Shown piece by piece: positions 1 through 6,078 of a DNA stretch of 7,388 nucleotides. The stretch covers positions 1 through 7,388 of the forward strand of contig JANQIJ010000088.1 of the NCBI GenBank assembly GCA_028282185.1, written 5' to 3'. The translations under genes and the position numbers were made by a program. Positions within the stretch are counted from its first letter, which is position 1. Each line of letters begins with the position of its first letter. The notes beneath the pieces were generated by a model. The model was not told where the DNA came from. It searched no databases and saw only the letters and a list, made by a program, of their open reading frames with translations. This stretch comes from Rhodospirillales bacterium. GTDB lineage: Bacteria > Pseudomonadota > Alphaproteobacteria > Rhodospirillales > Casp-alpha2.

Positions 1-843
1 CCCACCGCCTGGACCCTGCCCGTGGTCCTGCCGGGGCAGGCGCCGCCCCTACAGGACCTAGCGGGCGCCTATATCACACCAGCGTCGTTCCGCGCCGGAT
101 TGGAAGGCGACGCGGCCAACGACTTGCTCGGCGATGTTCCGCCGGGGGCCAGCCCGGCCACCGCCTGGCCCGTGACGCGCATCGAAATGGCCGACGGCAA
201 GATCGTGCAGGCGCCGGTCGGGGCACGGCAAAGCGGCGACGGGCCGCCGGCCAGCGCCCTCGCCAATCAAGGCGGAACACTGGAAAACGTCACCCTGTCG
301 CTTGGCACCGGGACCAGCCTGTACAACACCTTCGTGCCGGAAGACGCCAAGGGAACCGAGGGCGAGCCGCCGGCCTGCGTCGAAAAAACCGGCGGCCGGA
401 CCCAATTCTGCATCACCGACCTGCAATGGCCGGCGTTCCTGGAGGCACGCTTTCTGGTCTCCACCGTGCTGTACACGGGAACCGGGGCGATCGTCCGTTT
501 CGACGATGGGGTTCCGACCCGCATGCAGGTGGTCTTCCAAGCGGAAGGGTTCAACGACATCGCCGACTGGATGGTCCGTCGCTACGGCCCGCCATCGAAG
601 ACCGTGACCCGCTCGGTCGCGCCCTTCAGCCAAGAAAGGCGCGACAACCCGACGATGATATGGCGGGCGCTCGACCGGGTGACCCGGAAAACCGTTTTCC
701 TGGAACTGCGCAAATACGACGATACACGGGACGGCTTCCCTGATATCCGCAACGGCGTGATCATGCTGTATCGCGAGGGCGCGCCCGGCATCTTTCCGCA
801 GGTGTCGGTCCACGAACTGATCCGATTGAAACGCACCGGTTAG
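1..843 (+). CDS. Unrecognised protein, 5'-truncated by the window edge
   Basis: The frame is open from the first base to a TAG at 841-843, giving 280 visible codons. A GTG at 22 could start it, but no Shine-Dalgarno can be judged there, and the reading frame continues to the edge, so the true start is probably upstream. I do not recognise the family. The visible part begins with a Pro/Ala/Gly-rich stretch without clear domain character. It then has two cysteines (residues 119 and 130 counted from the GTG) flanking a short polar loop, which could form a disulfide if the protein is exported. The C-terminal ~140 residues look like a compact alternating beta/alpha domain, with the local pattern AIVRFDDG, then VVFQAEGF, then RRYGPPS. 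No transmembrane segment is visible. The gene is convergent with the flavin reductase gene, 49 bp away. Codon use matches the neighbours, and the opposite-strand frame gives no sensible protein. Confidence 0.75.
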   Translation, partial: PTAWTLPVVLPGQAPPLQDLAGAYITPASFRAGLEGDAANDLLGDVPPGASPATAWPVTRIEMADGKIVQAPVGARQSGDGPPASALANQGGTLENVTLSLGTGTSLYNTFVPEDAKGTEGEPPACVEKTGGRTQFCITDLQWPAFLEARFLVSTVLYTGTGAIVRFDDGVPTRMQVVFQAEGFNDIADWMVRRYGPPSKTVTRSVAPFSQERRDNPTMIWRALDRVTRKTVFLELRKYDDTRDGFPDIRNGVIMLYREGAPGIFPQVSVHELIRLKRTG

Positions 844-892
844 GTCTGGGATACGGCCGCCGCCACAAGCGGTCGGCGGATCCGTTCGGCCG

Positions 893-1519
893 CTATTCGA
901 CGGCTTCGACCTTGGGTCGGCCCATGGCGAAAACCAGATCGACCCGTGTGTAATCCATGTAGCCAAGGCGGGCGATCGGCTTGACCTTGGCCATATCGAT
1001 GAAGCCGTCGGTCAAGACCACGTCGTCGATATGGATGCCGAGAACCCGGCCGAAGACCACATGGTTTCCTTCCCCGCCGCTGTCCGACGGCATCACCACG
1101 GTCGTGTGATAGACGCATTCGAGATGGATCGGCGAGCCCTTGATTCGGGGCGGCGTGACCAGTCGGGCCGGTTCCGTATCCAGCCCGGCGAAGGCGGTTT
1201 CGTCCTGGCCGGCGGGCAAGGCCGCGCTCGACTGGTTCATTTCCTCGCGCAAATCCCAGGTCGCGATGTTGGCGACGAATTCGCCCTGGCTTTCGACGTT
1301 GGCGACCGTGTCCTTGAACCCGCCCTCGGGTCGCAGGCTGCCGGAGAACATCACCATGCAGGGGTCTTCGCCGCAAGCGTTGAAATAGCTGTAAGGCGCC
1401 AGATTGACATCGCCCGTGGGGCTGATCGAACTGATCCAACCGATCGGCCGCGGCACGACGCAGGACTTGAACGGATTGCGCGGCAGGCTGTGGTCCCTGG
1501 TTTTCATGTCCCAAAACAT
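893..1519 (-). CDS. Flavin reductase-like domain protein (FMN-binding split barrel)
   Basis: The 208-residue product fits the flavin reductase-like family, which binds FMN (or FAD) in a split-barrel fold. Members either reduce flavin with NAD(P)H for a partner monooxygenase or serve as uncharacterised flavoproteins. The N-terminus has the family signature VVPRPIGWISSISPTGDVNLAPYS, where the PRPIGW...G..NLAPYS pattern forms the flavin-phosphate-binding part. It is followed by ACGEDPCMVMFS and the conserved KDTVANV...EFVANI segment. Length is typical. I chose the ATG at 1519 because a GGAGAAA ribosome-binding site lies 5 nt upstream (1525-1531). The frame extends to an ATG at 1621, but that extra stretch is not family-like. 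The physiological substrate and partner cannot be told from the sequence, and no partner monooxygenase is adjacent. It lies 132 bp downstream of the chemoreceptor on the same strand, probably with its own promoter. Confidence 0.88.
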   Translation of the reverse strand: MFWDMKTRDHSLPRNPFKSCVVPRPIGWISSISPTGDVNLAPYSYFNACGEDPCMVMFSGSLRPEGGFKDTVANVESQGEFVANIATWDLREEMNQSSAALPAGQDETAFAGLDTEPARLVTPPRIKGSPIHLECVYHTTVVMPSDSGGEGNHVVFGRVLGIHIDDVVLTDGFIDMAKVKPIARLGYMDYTRVDLVFAMGRPKVEAVE

Positions 1520-1651
1520 GGCGGTTTCTCCAACGGGAATGCGATGCTTGGCGGGATAACCAATTGGGCCGCCCTTGACCAGGGGGTTTCGCCTGGCGCC
1601 ACGGCCGAAGTGCTCGGGCAAGCCGCGGAAAGATCGACGGGAACGGGCTGC

Positions 1652-3664
1652 CTAGGCGGTCTGAACGTCACCCAGGAACTTCTGAATGACCCTGCGCAGA
1701 TCGCCCGAAACGCGTTCCAATTCGCGCGAGGTATCGAGCACGTCGTTGGCGACGACGCCGGACGCCCGCGCCGCCTCGGACACCGAAGCGATGCTTTCCG
1801 TCGCCGTGGACGCCCGTTTGGTCGCGCTCTCCACGCTCTGGGCGATTTCCCGGGTTACGCGGACCTGATCCTGGATTGCCTGGGAAATCCCCTCGGCGAC
1901 GCCGGCCACTTCGTTGACCCGGCCGGTCACCGTTTCGATCACCTTGACGCTGTCGCGGGTCGCGCCTTGGACCGAGCGGACCAGCCGTTCGATGTCCTCG
2001 ATCGCCTTGGCCGTTTGACGGGACAGGCTCTTGACCTCGCTGGCCACGACAGCGAAGCCCTTGCCGGCCTCTCCGGCGCGCGCAGCCTCAATGGTCGCGT
2101 TCAGCGCCAAAAGATTGGTCTGCTCGGCGATGTCGTTGATCAGTTGCACGACGTCGCCGATGCGGTCGGCGGATTTCGCCAATTCCGTCACCTGGCCGCC
2201 GGCCCGGCGACTTTCCGACACGGCTTCGTTGACCTTCTCCGTCGACAGGCGAACCTGCGCGTCGATCTCGGCGAACGAGGCGGACATTTCGTCGGCTGCC
2301 GTGGCGACGGATTGGAAATTCGAGGTCGCCTCTTCCGTCGCCGATGACATGGTGACAGCCTGTTCCGCCGTCCGGTCGGCGTTCTCGTTCATGCTCGCCG
2401 CCGTATCACCCATGCGCTCGATGCAGGACCCAAAAGTCTCGAAAACGTGCGTTACCTGGGCGTCGAAGTCCGACGTCATACCGGCGATCACGGTCGCTCG
2501 CTCGGTCTGCTGCGCCTGTTCACGCTCACGCTCGCGGCGTAGGCCCTCGGCGGCGCGCTGCTGTTCGCGGAACTGCGCGAAGGCGCCGGTCAATTGCATG
2601 ACTTCGTCGGCGTTGCCTTTTCCGGCGGCAAGCGCGCCCGTGTCTTCGGTCATTTCCGCGACCTCCCGGTGCAGCTTGCGGATCGGATGGACGATGCTGC
2701 GGCCGAGCAACGAGGCCAAGGCGATGGCCAGGAGTCCCCCCGCGACCGCCATGATAATGCTGGACCGCATCGAGCTATTTGCGGAAGACGCCAAGACGTC
2801 CAGGCTCGCCGTTTGGCTTTCAACGGCGAGGTTGCGCAAGTTGGACATTTTGTCCTTCAATCCGTTGAGCGCCTTTTGAAACATGTCTTGCGAATCGGCG
2901 ACGCCCTGCAAGCTGCCGGAGAAACTGGCGACGCCGTCGCGCAGGTTGTCCACATCACGGCCGGCGAACCTGGCGACCCGTTGTTCGCGCCTGGGCAGTT
3001 TCAGTTCCCGCATCAGGGCGCGCGTTTCCTGAACGGTGTCACCGAACTTGCTGATGGTCGCGCGGGTCGCCTCCATCTGGCTCAAGTCGCGAGTCACCGC
3101 CAGGCTGAGGCCGGCCGTGACCGCCGCCTTCGATTCCGCCAAGACCCGCGCCGCCAATGGCCCGGCCTTTGAATGATCGAGACTTTTCACGAAGTCGGCC
3201 AAGGCGGTGGCCGTCTGGGGCAAGGCGTTGGCGCCCAAGAGGATGACTTCGGCACCTTCGCGGTCTCCGGACACGCGACGGATCATATCCGCCAGCTTTT
3301 CCCGCAAATCCGTGGTTCGCATCTGCAACTCTTCCGCCAATTCCGCTTGGCCATCGCTGACCAGGAACGCGGCCACACGGGCCGCCTGCGCTTCCGCTGC
3401 CGCGGTCGCGTTTTCCGTCGCTTTCAGATCGGCGTCGGATTTGGTTTCCTGGAACCGGGTCACCCGGTTGCCCAATTCATAGAGCAAGAAAGCGTATCCC
3501 TTGGTCACGCCGACGATCTGCACGTCCCGGGCCATGGTCTCGCTGTCTTCATGGATACCCTTGAACTGGACTGTCACGACTGCGCCAACGGCGATCAGAA
3601 TGAAGATGGTCGCGGCGAACCCCGCGAAAATACGGGTGGCGATGGAAAAGCGGTTCAGGAACAT
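1652..3664 (-). CDS. Methyl-accepting chemotaxis protein (transmembrane chemoreceptor)
   Basis: This 670-residue chemoreceptor senses a periplasmic ligand and controls the CheA kinase through CheW, setting flagellar switching. Order of parts: a short cytoplasmic N-terminus, TM1 at about residues 12-33, a periplasmic domain of about 265 residues (34-300) predicted almost wholly helical, TM2 at about 301-324, a HAMP linker (about 322-372, with HPIRKL at its start and DE at 353-354), a Glu/Arg-rich coil, then the MA signalling domain (about 400-665). The signalling hairpin tip is intact at about 511-545, reading DIAEQTNLLALNATIEAARA and then GEAGKGFAVVASEV. Size and helicity of the sensor suggest a double four-helix (HBM-type) domain, but this is inference and the ligand is unknown. 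There is no C-terminal CheR/CheB-tethering pentapeptide; the protein ends FLGDVQTA. The ATG at 3664 has GAGGT just upstream (3669-3673). No che genes are adjacent, so it is an orphan receptor here. Confidence 0.96.
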   Translation of the reverse strand: MFLNRFSIATRIFAGFAATIFILIAVGAVVTVQFKGIHEDSETMARDVQIVGVTKGYAFLLYELGNRVTRFQETKSDADLKATENATAAAEAQAARVAAFLVSDGQAELAEELQMRTTDLREKLADMIRRVSGDREGAEVILLGANALPQTATALADFVKSLDHSKAGPLAARVLAESKAAVTAGLSLAVTRDLSQMEATRATISKFGDTVQETRALMRELKLPRREQRVARFAGRDVDNLRDGVASFSGSLQGVADSQDMFQKALNGLKDKMSNLRNLAVESQTASLDVLASSANSSMRSSIIMAVAGGLLAIALASLLGRSIVHPIRKLHREVAEMTEDTGALAAGKGNADEVMQLTGAFAQFREQQRAAEGLRREREREQAQQTERATVIAGMTSDFDAQVTHVFETFGSCIERMGDTAASMNENADRTAEQAVTMSSATEEATSNFQSVATAADEMSASFAEIDAQVRLSTEKVNEAVSESRRAGGQVTELAKSADRIGDVVQLINDIAEQTNLLALNATIEAARAGEAGKGFAVVASEVKSLSRQTAKAIEDIERLVRSVQGATRDSVKVIETVTGRVNEVAGVAEGISQAIQDQVRVTREIAQSVESATKRASTATESIASVSEAARASGVVANDVLDTSRELERVSGDLRRVIQKFLGDVQTA

Positions 3665-3900
3665 ACTGACCTCGTCTTTTTTGCCGCGCCCCTGGATCCA
3701 AGCGTGGAATTCCGGGATTCGGCGCCCGATGTGATGTTGCCGTTAGCGGTTGTCTTCGTCGGCCCGTTCCAATGGTCGTGCGGTTGACTGGCGCCACCCG
3801 ATGCGTGGCGGGACCGGCTAAGCCCATGCGCAACGGACGACACCGGTGACTGGTTTCGGCACTCAGCACGGGATTTCGCAGGCGCACAATATGACTTATG

Positions 3901-4015
3901 TCCAGGCCCGCCCGAAGGATCCGGGCCGAAACAGGGACATCAAATCCAACTTATTGGAATAATTCGATTATTCGGTGCACGCGTTTGCGTTGCGGTTTAA
4001 TGAAGTTCTTCTTAC
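3901..4015 (-). promoter_or_regulatory. AT-rich island with two dyads, probable control region of the chemoreceptor gene
   Basis: The 375 bp between the thioesterase stop and the chemoreceptor start holds no convincing gene. Within it, about 3941-4015 is conspicuously AT-rich against a GC-rich background. It contains two adjoining dyads: TCCAA-ctta-TTGGA (3945-3958) and AATAAT-TCG-ATTATT (3958-3972). A third dyad, GGCCCG/CGGGCC (3905-3910 and 3922-3927, 11-nt loop), lies nearer the chemoreceptor. None is followed by a T-run, so they are more likely protein-binding sites or promoter DNA than terminators. I could not identify a convincing sigma-70, sigma-28 or sigma-54 promoter. The distance to the chemoreceptor ATG (about 240-350 bp) implies a long leader if transcription starts here. 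Confidence 0.35.
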
Positions 4016-4039
4016 GCCGGGATCGGCGGCCGGCGGCGG

Positions 4040-4486
4040 CTAATCGCCGGTCAGGCGCGCCCCGGCATCGAAGGCTTGGCGCAAAGCATCGGGCACGGGG
4101 ATGCTTCGGTTGGCCGCATAATCGAAAAACACCAGCACCGATTCCGACGTGGCGACGACTTGATCGCCGGCGAACAGGCCCTGGGACAAGGTAAAGGATT
4201 TACCGCCAAGTCGGGTCAACCGGGTCCCCACCCGCACCGTACCCGGATAATACAGCTGGTTGATGTAGCTCAGATTGACGCTGGCGAGCACCGCCTTGGT
4301 GTCCAGCGCCAAATGGCGGCGAACGGCCCGTAGGTAGTCGACCCGGCCGGCTTCGGCATAGATCGCGAAGGCGGTGTTGTTGACGTGCGCATTGGCGTCC
4401 TGATCGGAAAACCGGATCGAGACGTCGGTCCAATGGCGGTAGGTTGCGGCATCCTTCAAGGCGTCGGGTGTGAGCGGTTCTGGCAC
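4040..4486 (-). CDS. Acyl-CoA thioesterase, 4HBT/hotdog family
   Basis: The 148-residue product is a single hotdog-fold domain of the 4-hydroxybenzoyl-CoA thioesterase/YbgC/FadM type, hydrolysing an acyl-CoA to free acid and CoA in the cytoplasm. The diagnostic N-terminal motif is clear: RFSDQDANAHVNN (residues 25-37), then the central helix FAIYAEAGRVDYLR. This gives the family's D.D...HVNN pattern with Asp30 near the usual catalytic position and Glu45 in the helix. Downstream, LASVNLSYINQLYYPGTVRVGTRL and ESVLVFFDY are the expected beta strands of the fold. Length is typical. The start is a GTG at 4486, supported by AGGAG 7 nt upstream (4494-4498); no better ATG is in frame. Substrate chain length cannot be read from the sequence. 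It follows the FliF-tail-like gene by 80 bp on the same strand and may be co-transcribed with it. Confidence 0.92.
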   Translation of the reverse strand: MPEPLTPDALKDAATYRHWTDVSIRFSDQDANAHVNNTAFAIYAEAGRVDYLRAVRRHLALDTKAVLASVNLSYINQLYYPGTVRVGTRLTRLGGKSFTLSQGLFAGDQVVATSESVLVFFDYAANRSIPVPDALRQAFDAGARLTGD

Positions 4487-4566
4487 GGAGAGGCTCCTGC
4501 TAGGGATCGGCAGGGCGTTTTACCCGGCTTCGGCGGATTTGCAAACGGTCGCTTGTTCGCCCAGCC

Positions 4567-4797
4567 TCAATGGCGGCGGTGGACGGTCCCGCCGGCCGGC
4601 CCCTCGGTCATCCATTCGCGGATCACCCGGATGGTTTCCTGAGGATAGCTCTCGACCAATTGATGCACCCGTTGACGCAGCGCGGGATTGATCCCGCCGA
4701 TCTTGGGTGCGTCCAGAATGGCCGGGCTGAAATCCGGAGCGCCGGTCGGATCGGACCGCGGATCGGCTCTCGGCGGGGATGCTGGGGTCATGGCCAT
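4567..4797 (-). CDS. Small soluble protein resembling the FliG-binding C-terminal tail of FliF
   Basis: This 76-residue product has a disordered Pro/Asp/Arg-rich N-terminus (1-27) followed by a helical C-terminal part, roughly ILDAPKIGGINPALRQRVHQ and LVESYPQETIRVIREWMTEG (27-66). The second half resembles the extreme C-terminus of the flagellar M-ring protein FliF, which binds the N-terminal domain of the rotor protein FliG. As I recall it, E. coli FliF ends with a comparable DPRVVALVIRQWM segment, and alphaproteobacterial FliF tails have a similar ...P.EA..I.R.W pattern. Nothing here corresponds to the membrane segments or ring domains of FliF, so it is not a fragment of a nearby full gene. 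I infer a soluble FliG-interacting or flagellar regulatory protein. Start choice is uncertain: ATGs lie at 4797 and 4791 and neither has a strong Shine-Dalgarno. The thioesterase gene follows 80 bp downstream. Confidence 0.68.
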   Translation of the reverse strand: MAMTPASPPRADPRSDPTGAPDFSPAILDAPKIGGINPALRQRVHQLVESYPQETIRVIREWMTEGPAGGTVHRRH

Positions 4798-4960
4798 GGG
4801 TCGACAACTATGGTTAACGACCGGCCAATTCTAGCCTTCCTTCAAGCGTCGCGAAAGCCCGCTTGGAGTGGCTGGCAGAGGTGGGCGAGGTCAAGGCGCC
4901 CATGGCGACCATAGCCGAAGTTCCGCTCTTACGCCCGGGCCGGCAAGGGAAACAATCGCG

Positions 4961-4994
4961 AACAAAGAAAAACACCGGGCTTCCGCCCGGCGTC
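4961..4994 (-). terminator. Intrinsic terminator of small-RNA unit 2
   Basis: On the minus strand a perfect 6-bp GC stem, CCGGGC/GCCCGG (4985-4990 with 4975-4980), is closed by a GGAA (GNRA-type) loop. It can extend by about four more pairs, including G-U, on the outer side. It runs directly into TGTTTTTCTTT (4974 downward). This is a canonical Rho-independent terminator for leftward transcription. The plus strand has no T-run after the stem. No protein gene ends just upstream of it, which is part of the argument for a short non-coding transcript. Confidence 0.82.
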
Positions 4995-5020
4995 GAAGGG
5001 TAGGAGACAACCTCATCTGT
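4965..5020 (-). ncRNA. Candidate FNR-controlled small RNA, unit 2
   Basis: The predicted leftward transcript starts at about 5019-5020, set by an FNR-type box 33 bp upstream and a -10-like hexamer. It ends in the T-run of the terminator at about 4965, giving roughly 56 nt. Its 5' part matches that of unit 1 at 20 of 26 aligned positions, beginning ACAGATGAG and continuing through CTCCTAC, so the two look like duplicated siblings. The single-stranded region before the terminator contains CUCCU, which could pair with AGGAG ribosome-binding sites of target mRNAs. Alternatively this is a near-leaderless peptide reading frame: the ATG in the shared block opens MRLSPTL, comparable to MRFTLTL in unit 1, and 4 of the 6 differences fall at third codon positions. 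Those frames would run through the terminator, so I favour RNA. There is no match to a known RNA family that I can name. Confidence 0.5.
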
Positions 5021-5067
5021 GGCCAACCTTAGGGGAATTTCACCAGTCTTGCCGTGATCCAGATCAA
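5021..5067 (-). promoter_or_regulatory. FNR-type class II promoter of small-RNA unit 2
   Basis: On the minus strand TTGATCTGGATCAC (5067-5054) matches 9 of the 10 fixed positions of the FNR/FixK/Anr consensus TTGAT-N4-ATCAA. If transcription begins at 5019, the box is centred at -41.5 and TAAGGT (5031-5026) occupies -12 to -7, keeping the key T, A and final T of a -10 element. This is the arrangement expected for class II activation, where the regulator replaces a -35 element. Which member of the FNR/CRP superfamily acts here cannot be decided from the box alone. Confidence 0.62.
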
Positions 5068-5081
5068 TCGCGCGCCACAAT

Positions 5082-5111
5082 CCTAAAATAGGCGGGCCTA
5101 AAATAGGCGGG
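5082..5111 (+). repeat. Perfect 15-bp tandem duplication
   Basis: CCTAAAATAGGCGGG occurs twice with no gap (5082-5096 and 5097-5111). Each unit contains the dyad CCTA-aaa-TAGG, so two short palindromes sit 15 bp apart. The repeat lies between the terminator of small-RNA unit 1 and the FNR-type box of unit 2. On the minus strand each unit reads GCCTATTTT, a -10-like word similar to the GCCTATAAC of the unit 1 promoter. The role is unknown; replication slippage may have produced it. Confidence 0.85.
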
Positions 5112-5136
5112 AGGCCGTGCCGACCCCGAAAAGAAC

Positions 5137-5171
5137 AAAAAAACTCCGGGGCGACGGTGTCGACCCGGAGT
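5137..5171 (-). terminator. Intrinsic terminator of small-RNA unit 1
   Basis: On the minus strand an 8-bp perfect stem, ACTCCGGG/CCCGGAGT (5164-5171 with 5143-5150), encloses a second 4-bp stem CGAC/GTCG (5159-5162 with 5152-5155) across one mismatch. The apical loop is 3 nt. The stem is followed at once by a run of Ts (5142-5137, with one more T inside the stem) and then TTCTTTT. This is a strong Rho-independent terminator for leftward transcription. The plus strand has no T-run after the stem. The nearest upstream protein gene on this strand ends at 5321, about 150 bp away, with a promoter-like element between. Confidence 0.87.
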
Positions 5172-5197
5172 GGAGTGTAAGAGTGAATCTCATCTGT
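5137..5197 (-). ncRNA. Candidate FNR-controlled small RNA, unit 1
   Basis: The predicted leftward transcript begins at about 5196-5197 and ends in the T-run near 5137, about 61 nt. The first 26 nt are the block shared with unit 2 (ACAGATGAG, then CTCTTAC). The remainder is the two-tier terminator hairpin. The differences from unit 2 include three positions inside the short GAG...CTC segment, where the GAG and CTC arms are identical in both copies; a 3-bp stem is marginal, so I do not rely on it. The same block can be read as a near-leaderless 31-codon frame opening MRFTLTL. A longer overlapping frame in another phase (ATG at 5200, 128 codons) crosses both terminators and looks random. I infer a trans-acting small RNA, possibly targeting ribosome-binding sites, with an alternative role as a processed 3' piece of the hydrolase transcript. 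Confidence 0.5.
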
Positions 5198-5244
5198 CAT
5201 CCGTTATAGGCGGCCCCGACAAAGCGCGCTGTGATGACAATCAC
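5198..5244 (-). promoter_or_regulatory. FNR/CRP-type class II promoter of small-RNA unit 1
   Basis: On the minus strand GTGATTGTCATCAC (5244-5231) matches 8 of 10 fixed positions of TTGAT-N4-ATCAA. Read on the plus strand as TGTGA-N6-TCACT (5230-5245), it is also close to the CRP consensus. TATAAC (5208-5203) is a good -10 hexamer. With a start at 5196 the box centre is at -41.5 and the hexamer at -12 to -7, the same geometry as unit 2. The distance from box edge to the shared ACAGATGAG block is 33 bp in both units. Confidence 0.6.
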
Positions 5245-5266
5245 TGGCCGGTGTTTTTTCACTTTA

Positions 5267-5304
5267 TTTTGGCGATTCGATCGACTTTTGGCGATTCGAT
5301 CGAC
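5267..5304 (+). repeat. Perfect 19-bp tandem duplication
   Basis: TTTTGGCGATTCGATCGAC occurs twice with no gap (5267-5285 and 5286-5304). Each copy contains the 8-bp palindrome TCGATCGA. It lies between the end of the dienelactone hydrolase gene and the FNR-type box of small-RNA unit 1, so it falls in the 3' untranslated region of the hydrolase transcript. A short CGGGC/GCCCG hairpin (5305-5309 with 5316-5320) separates it from the stop codon. That hairpin lacks a T-run on either strand, so it is at best a weak terminator. Confidence 0.85.
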
Positions 5305-5320
5305 CGGGCGCGCCGGCCCG

Positions 5321-6016
5321 TCAGGCCAAATGCTGCTTGAAGAAATCGAGGGTCCGGTCGCGCGCCAGGTCGGCCGAGGCCTGATCGAAATGGGCGCCGC
5401 CGACCCGGGCGAAGGCGTGGTCCTGGCCCTCGTAATCATGGATCGTGACCAAAGGATTGCCGTCCAAACCGGCATGAACCGCCGCCTGCTGATCCTTGGG
5501 CACGAATTCGTCCTCGGTCGCCACATGCAACAACGCCGGCACCTTGACCGTCTCCTCCAGGTGTTCGGTCAGCATCACGCCATAGTAGCTGACCGCCGCG
5601 TCGGCGCTGGTCCGCGTCGCCGTGAGGAAGGCCAGACGGCCCCCCAGGCAGAACCCGACGCTGCCGACCTTGCCGCTGCAACCGTCGACCCGACGCAGCG
5701 CCTGGACCGTCACTTCCAGATCCTCGACCCCTTTGTCCAGGTCGAAACCGTTGAAAAGTTCGAACGCCCGGGCCCATTCGGCTTCCGTCTTGTCCGTCAA
5801 TTGAATGCCCGGTTCCTGGCGCCAGAAGATGTCAGGACACAGCGCAACGTAGCCGTCGGCCGCCATCTGATCGGTGATCTCCCGCATTACGTCGTTGACG
5901 CCGAAGATCTCCTGGATCACCACGATGCCGGGACCTGATCCGCTTTCCGGCATCGCCAGATAGCCCATGAATTCGCCGCCTTCTTGGGCCGCGATGGTAA
6001 TTTCCTTGCCGCTCAT
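5321..6016 (-). CDS. Dienelactone hydrolase family protein (carboxymethylenebutenolidase-like)
   Basis: The 231-residue product is an alpha/beta hydrolase of the dienelactone hydrolase family, cytoplasmic, hydrolysing lactone or ester bonds. The classical member opens dienelactone to maleylacetate in chlorocatechol breakdown, but many relatives have other substrates. The catalytic triad is visible: nucleophile Cys123 in GSVGFCLGGR, Asp169 in HVATEDEFVP and His200 in GQDHAF. Glu36 in VVIQEIFGVND is the residue that pairs with the cysteine in characterised enzymes. Position 123 is the same as in the Pseudomonas enzyme. No signal peptide is seen. The frame stays open far upstream (to 6775) across the divergent gene, but the ATG at 6016 fits the family N-terminus and has GGGAG 8 nt upstream (6025-6029). 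No catechol-pathway genes are adjacent, so a classical role in chloroaromatic degradation is not supported by context. Confidence 0.94.
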   Translation of the reverse strand: MSGKEITIAAQEGGEFMGYLAMPESGSGPGIVVIQEIFGVNDVMREITDQMAADGYVALCPDIFWRQEPGIQLTDKTEAEWARAFELFNGFDLDKGVEDLEVTVQALRRVDGCSGKVGSVGFCLGGRLAFLTATRTSADAAVSYYGVMLTEHLEETVKVPALLHVATEDEFVPKDQQAAVHAGLDGNPLVTIHDYEGQDHAFARVGGAHFDQASADLARDRTLDFFKQHLA

Positions 6017-6078
6017 TGCTCTCTCTCCCTGTTCGCGTTGGTCGCTGGCCGGCATCTTAGAACCATCGGCGGGACGGA

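Noticed and set aside
857..879. CCGCCG/CGGCGG hairpin between the convergent genes at the left end
   Set aside because: No T-run follows on either strand, and such GC hairpins are common by chance in this base composition. It might aid Rho-dependent ending, but I cannot support a terminator call.
1519..1621. 34-codon N-terminal extension of the flavin reductase
   Set aside because: The extension is not family-like, and the good GGAGAAA site directly precedes the internal ATG at 1519.
1031..2347. Long plus-strand frame of 438 codons
   Set aside because: It is antisense to the flavin reductase and chemoreceptor genes, both of which have clear family motifs. The translation is Asp/Arg/Gly-rich and low in sense, as expected for the mirror of GC-rich coding DNA.
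4814..5200. 128-codon minus-strand frame in the gap
   Set aside because: It crosses two intrinsic terminators, an FNR-type box and a tandem repeat, has no recognisable domain, and its composition looks like translated non-coding DNA.
5242..5257. Plus-strand terminator CACTGGCCGGTG followed by six Ts
   Set aside because: The stem is only about 4 bp with a T-G pair, it overlaps the FNR-type box, and no rightward gene ends upstream of it.
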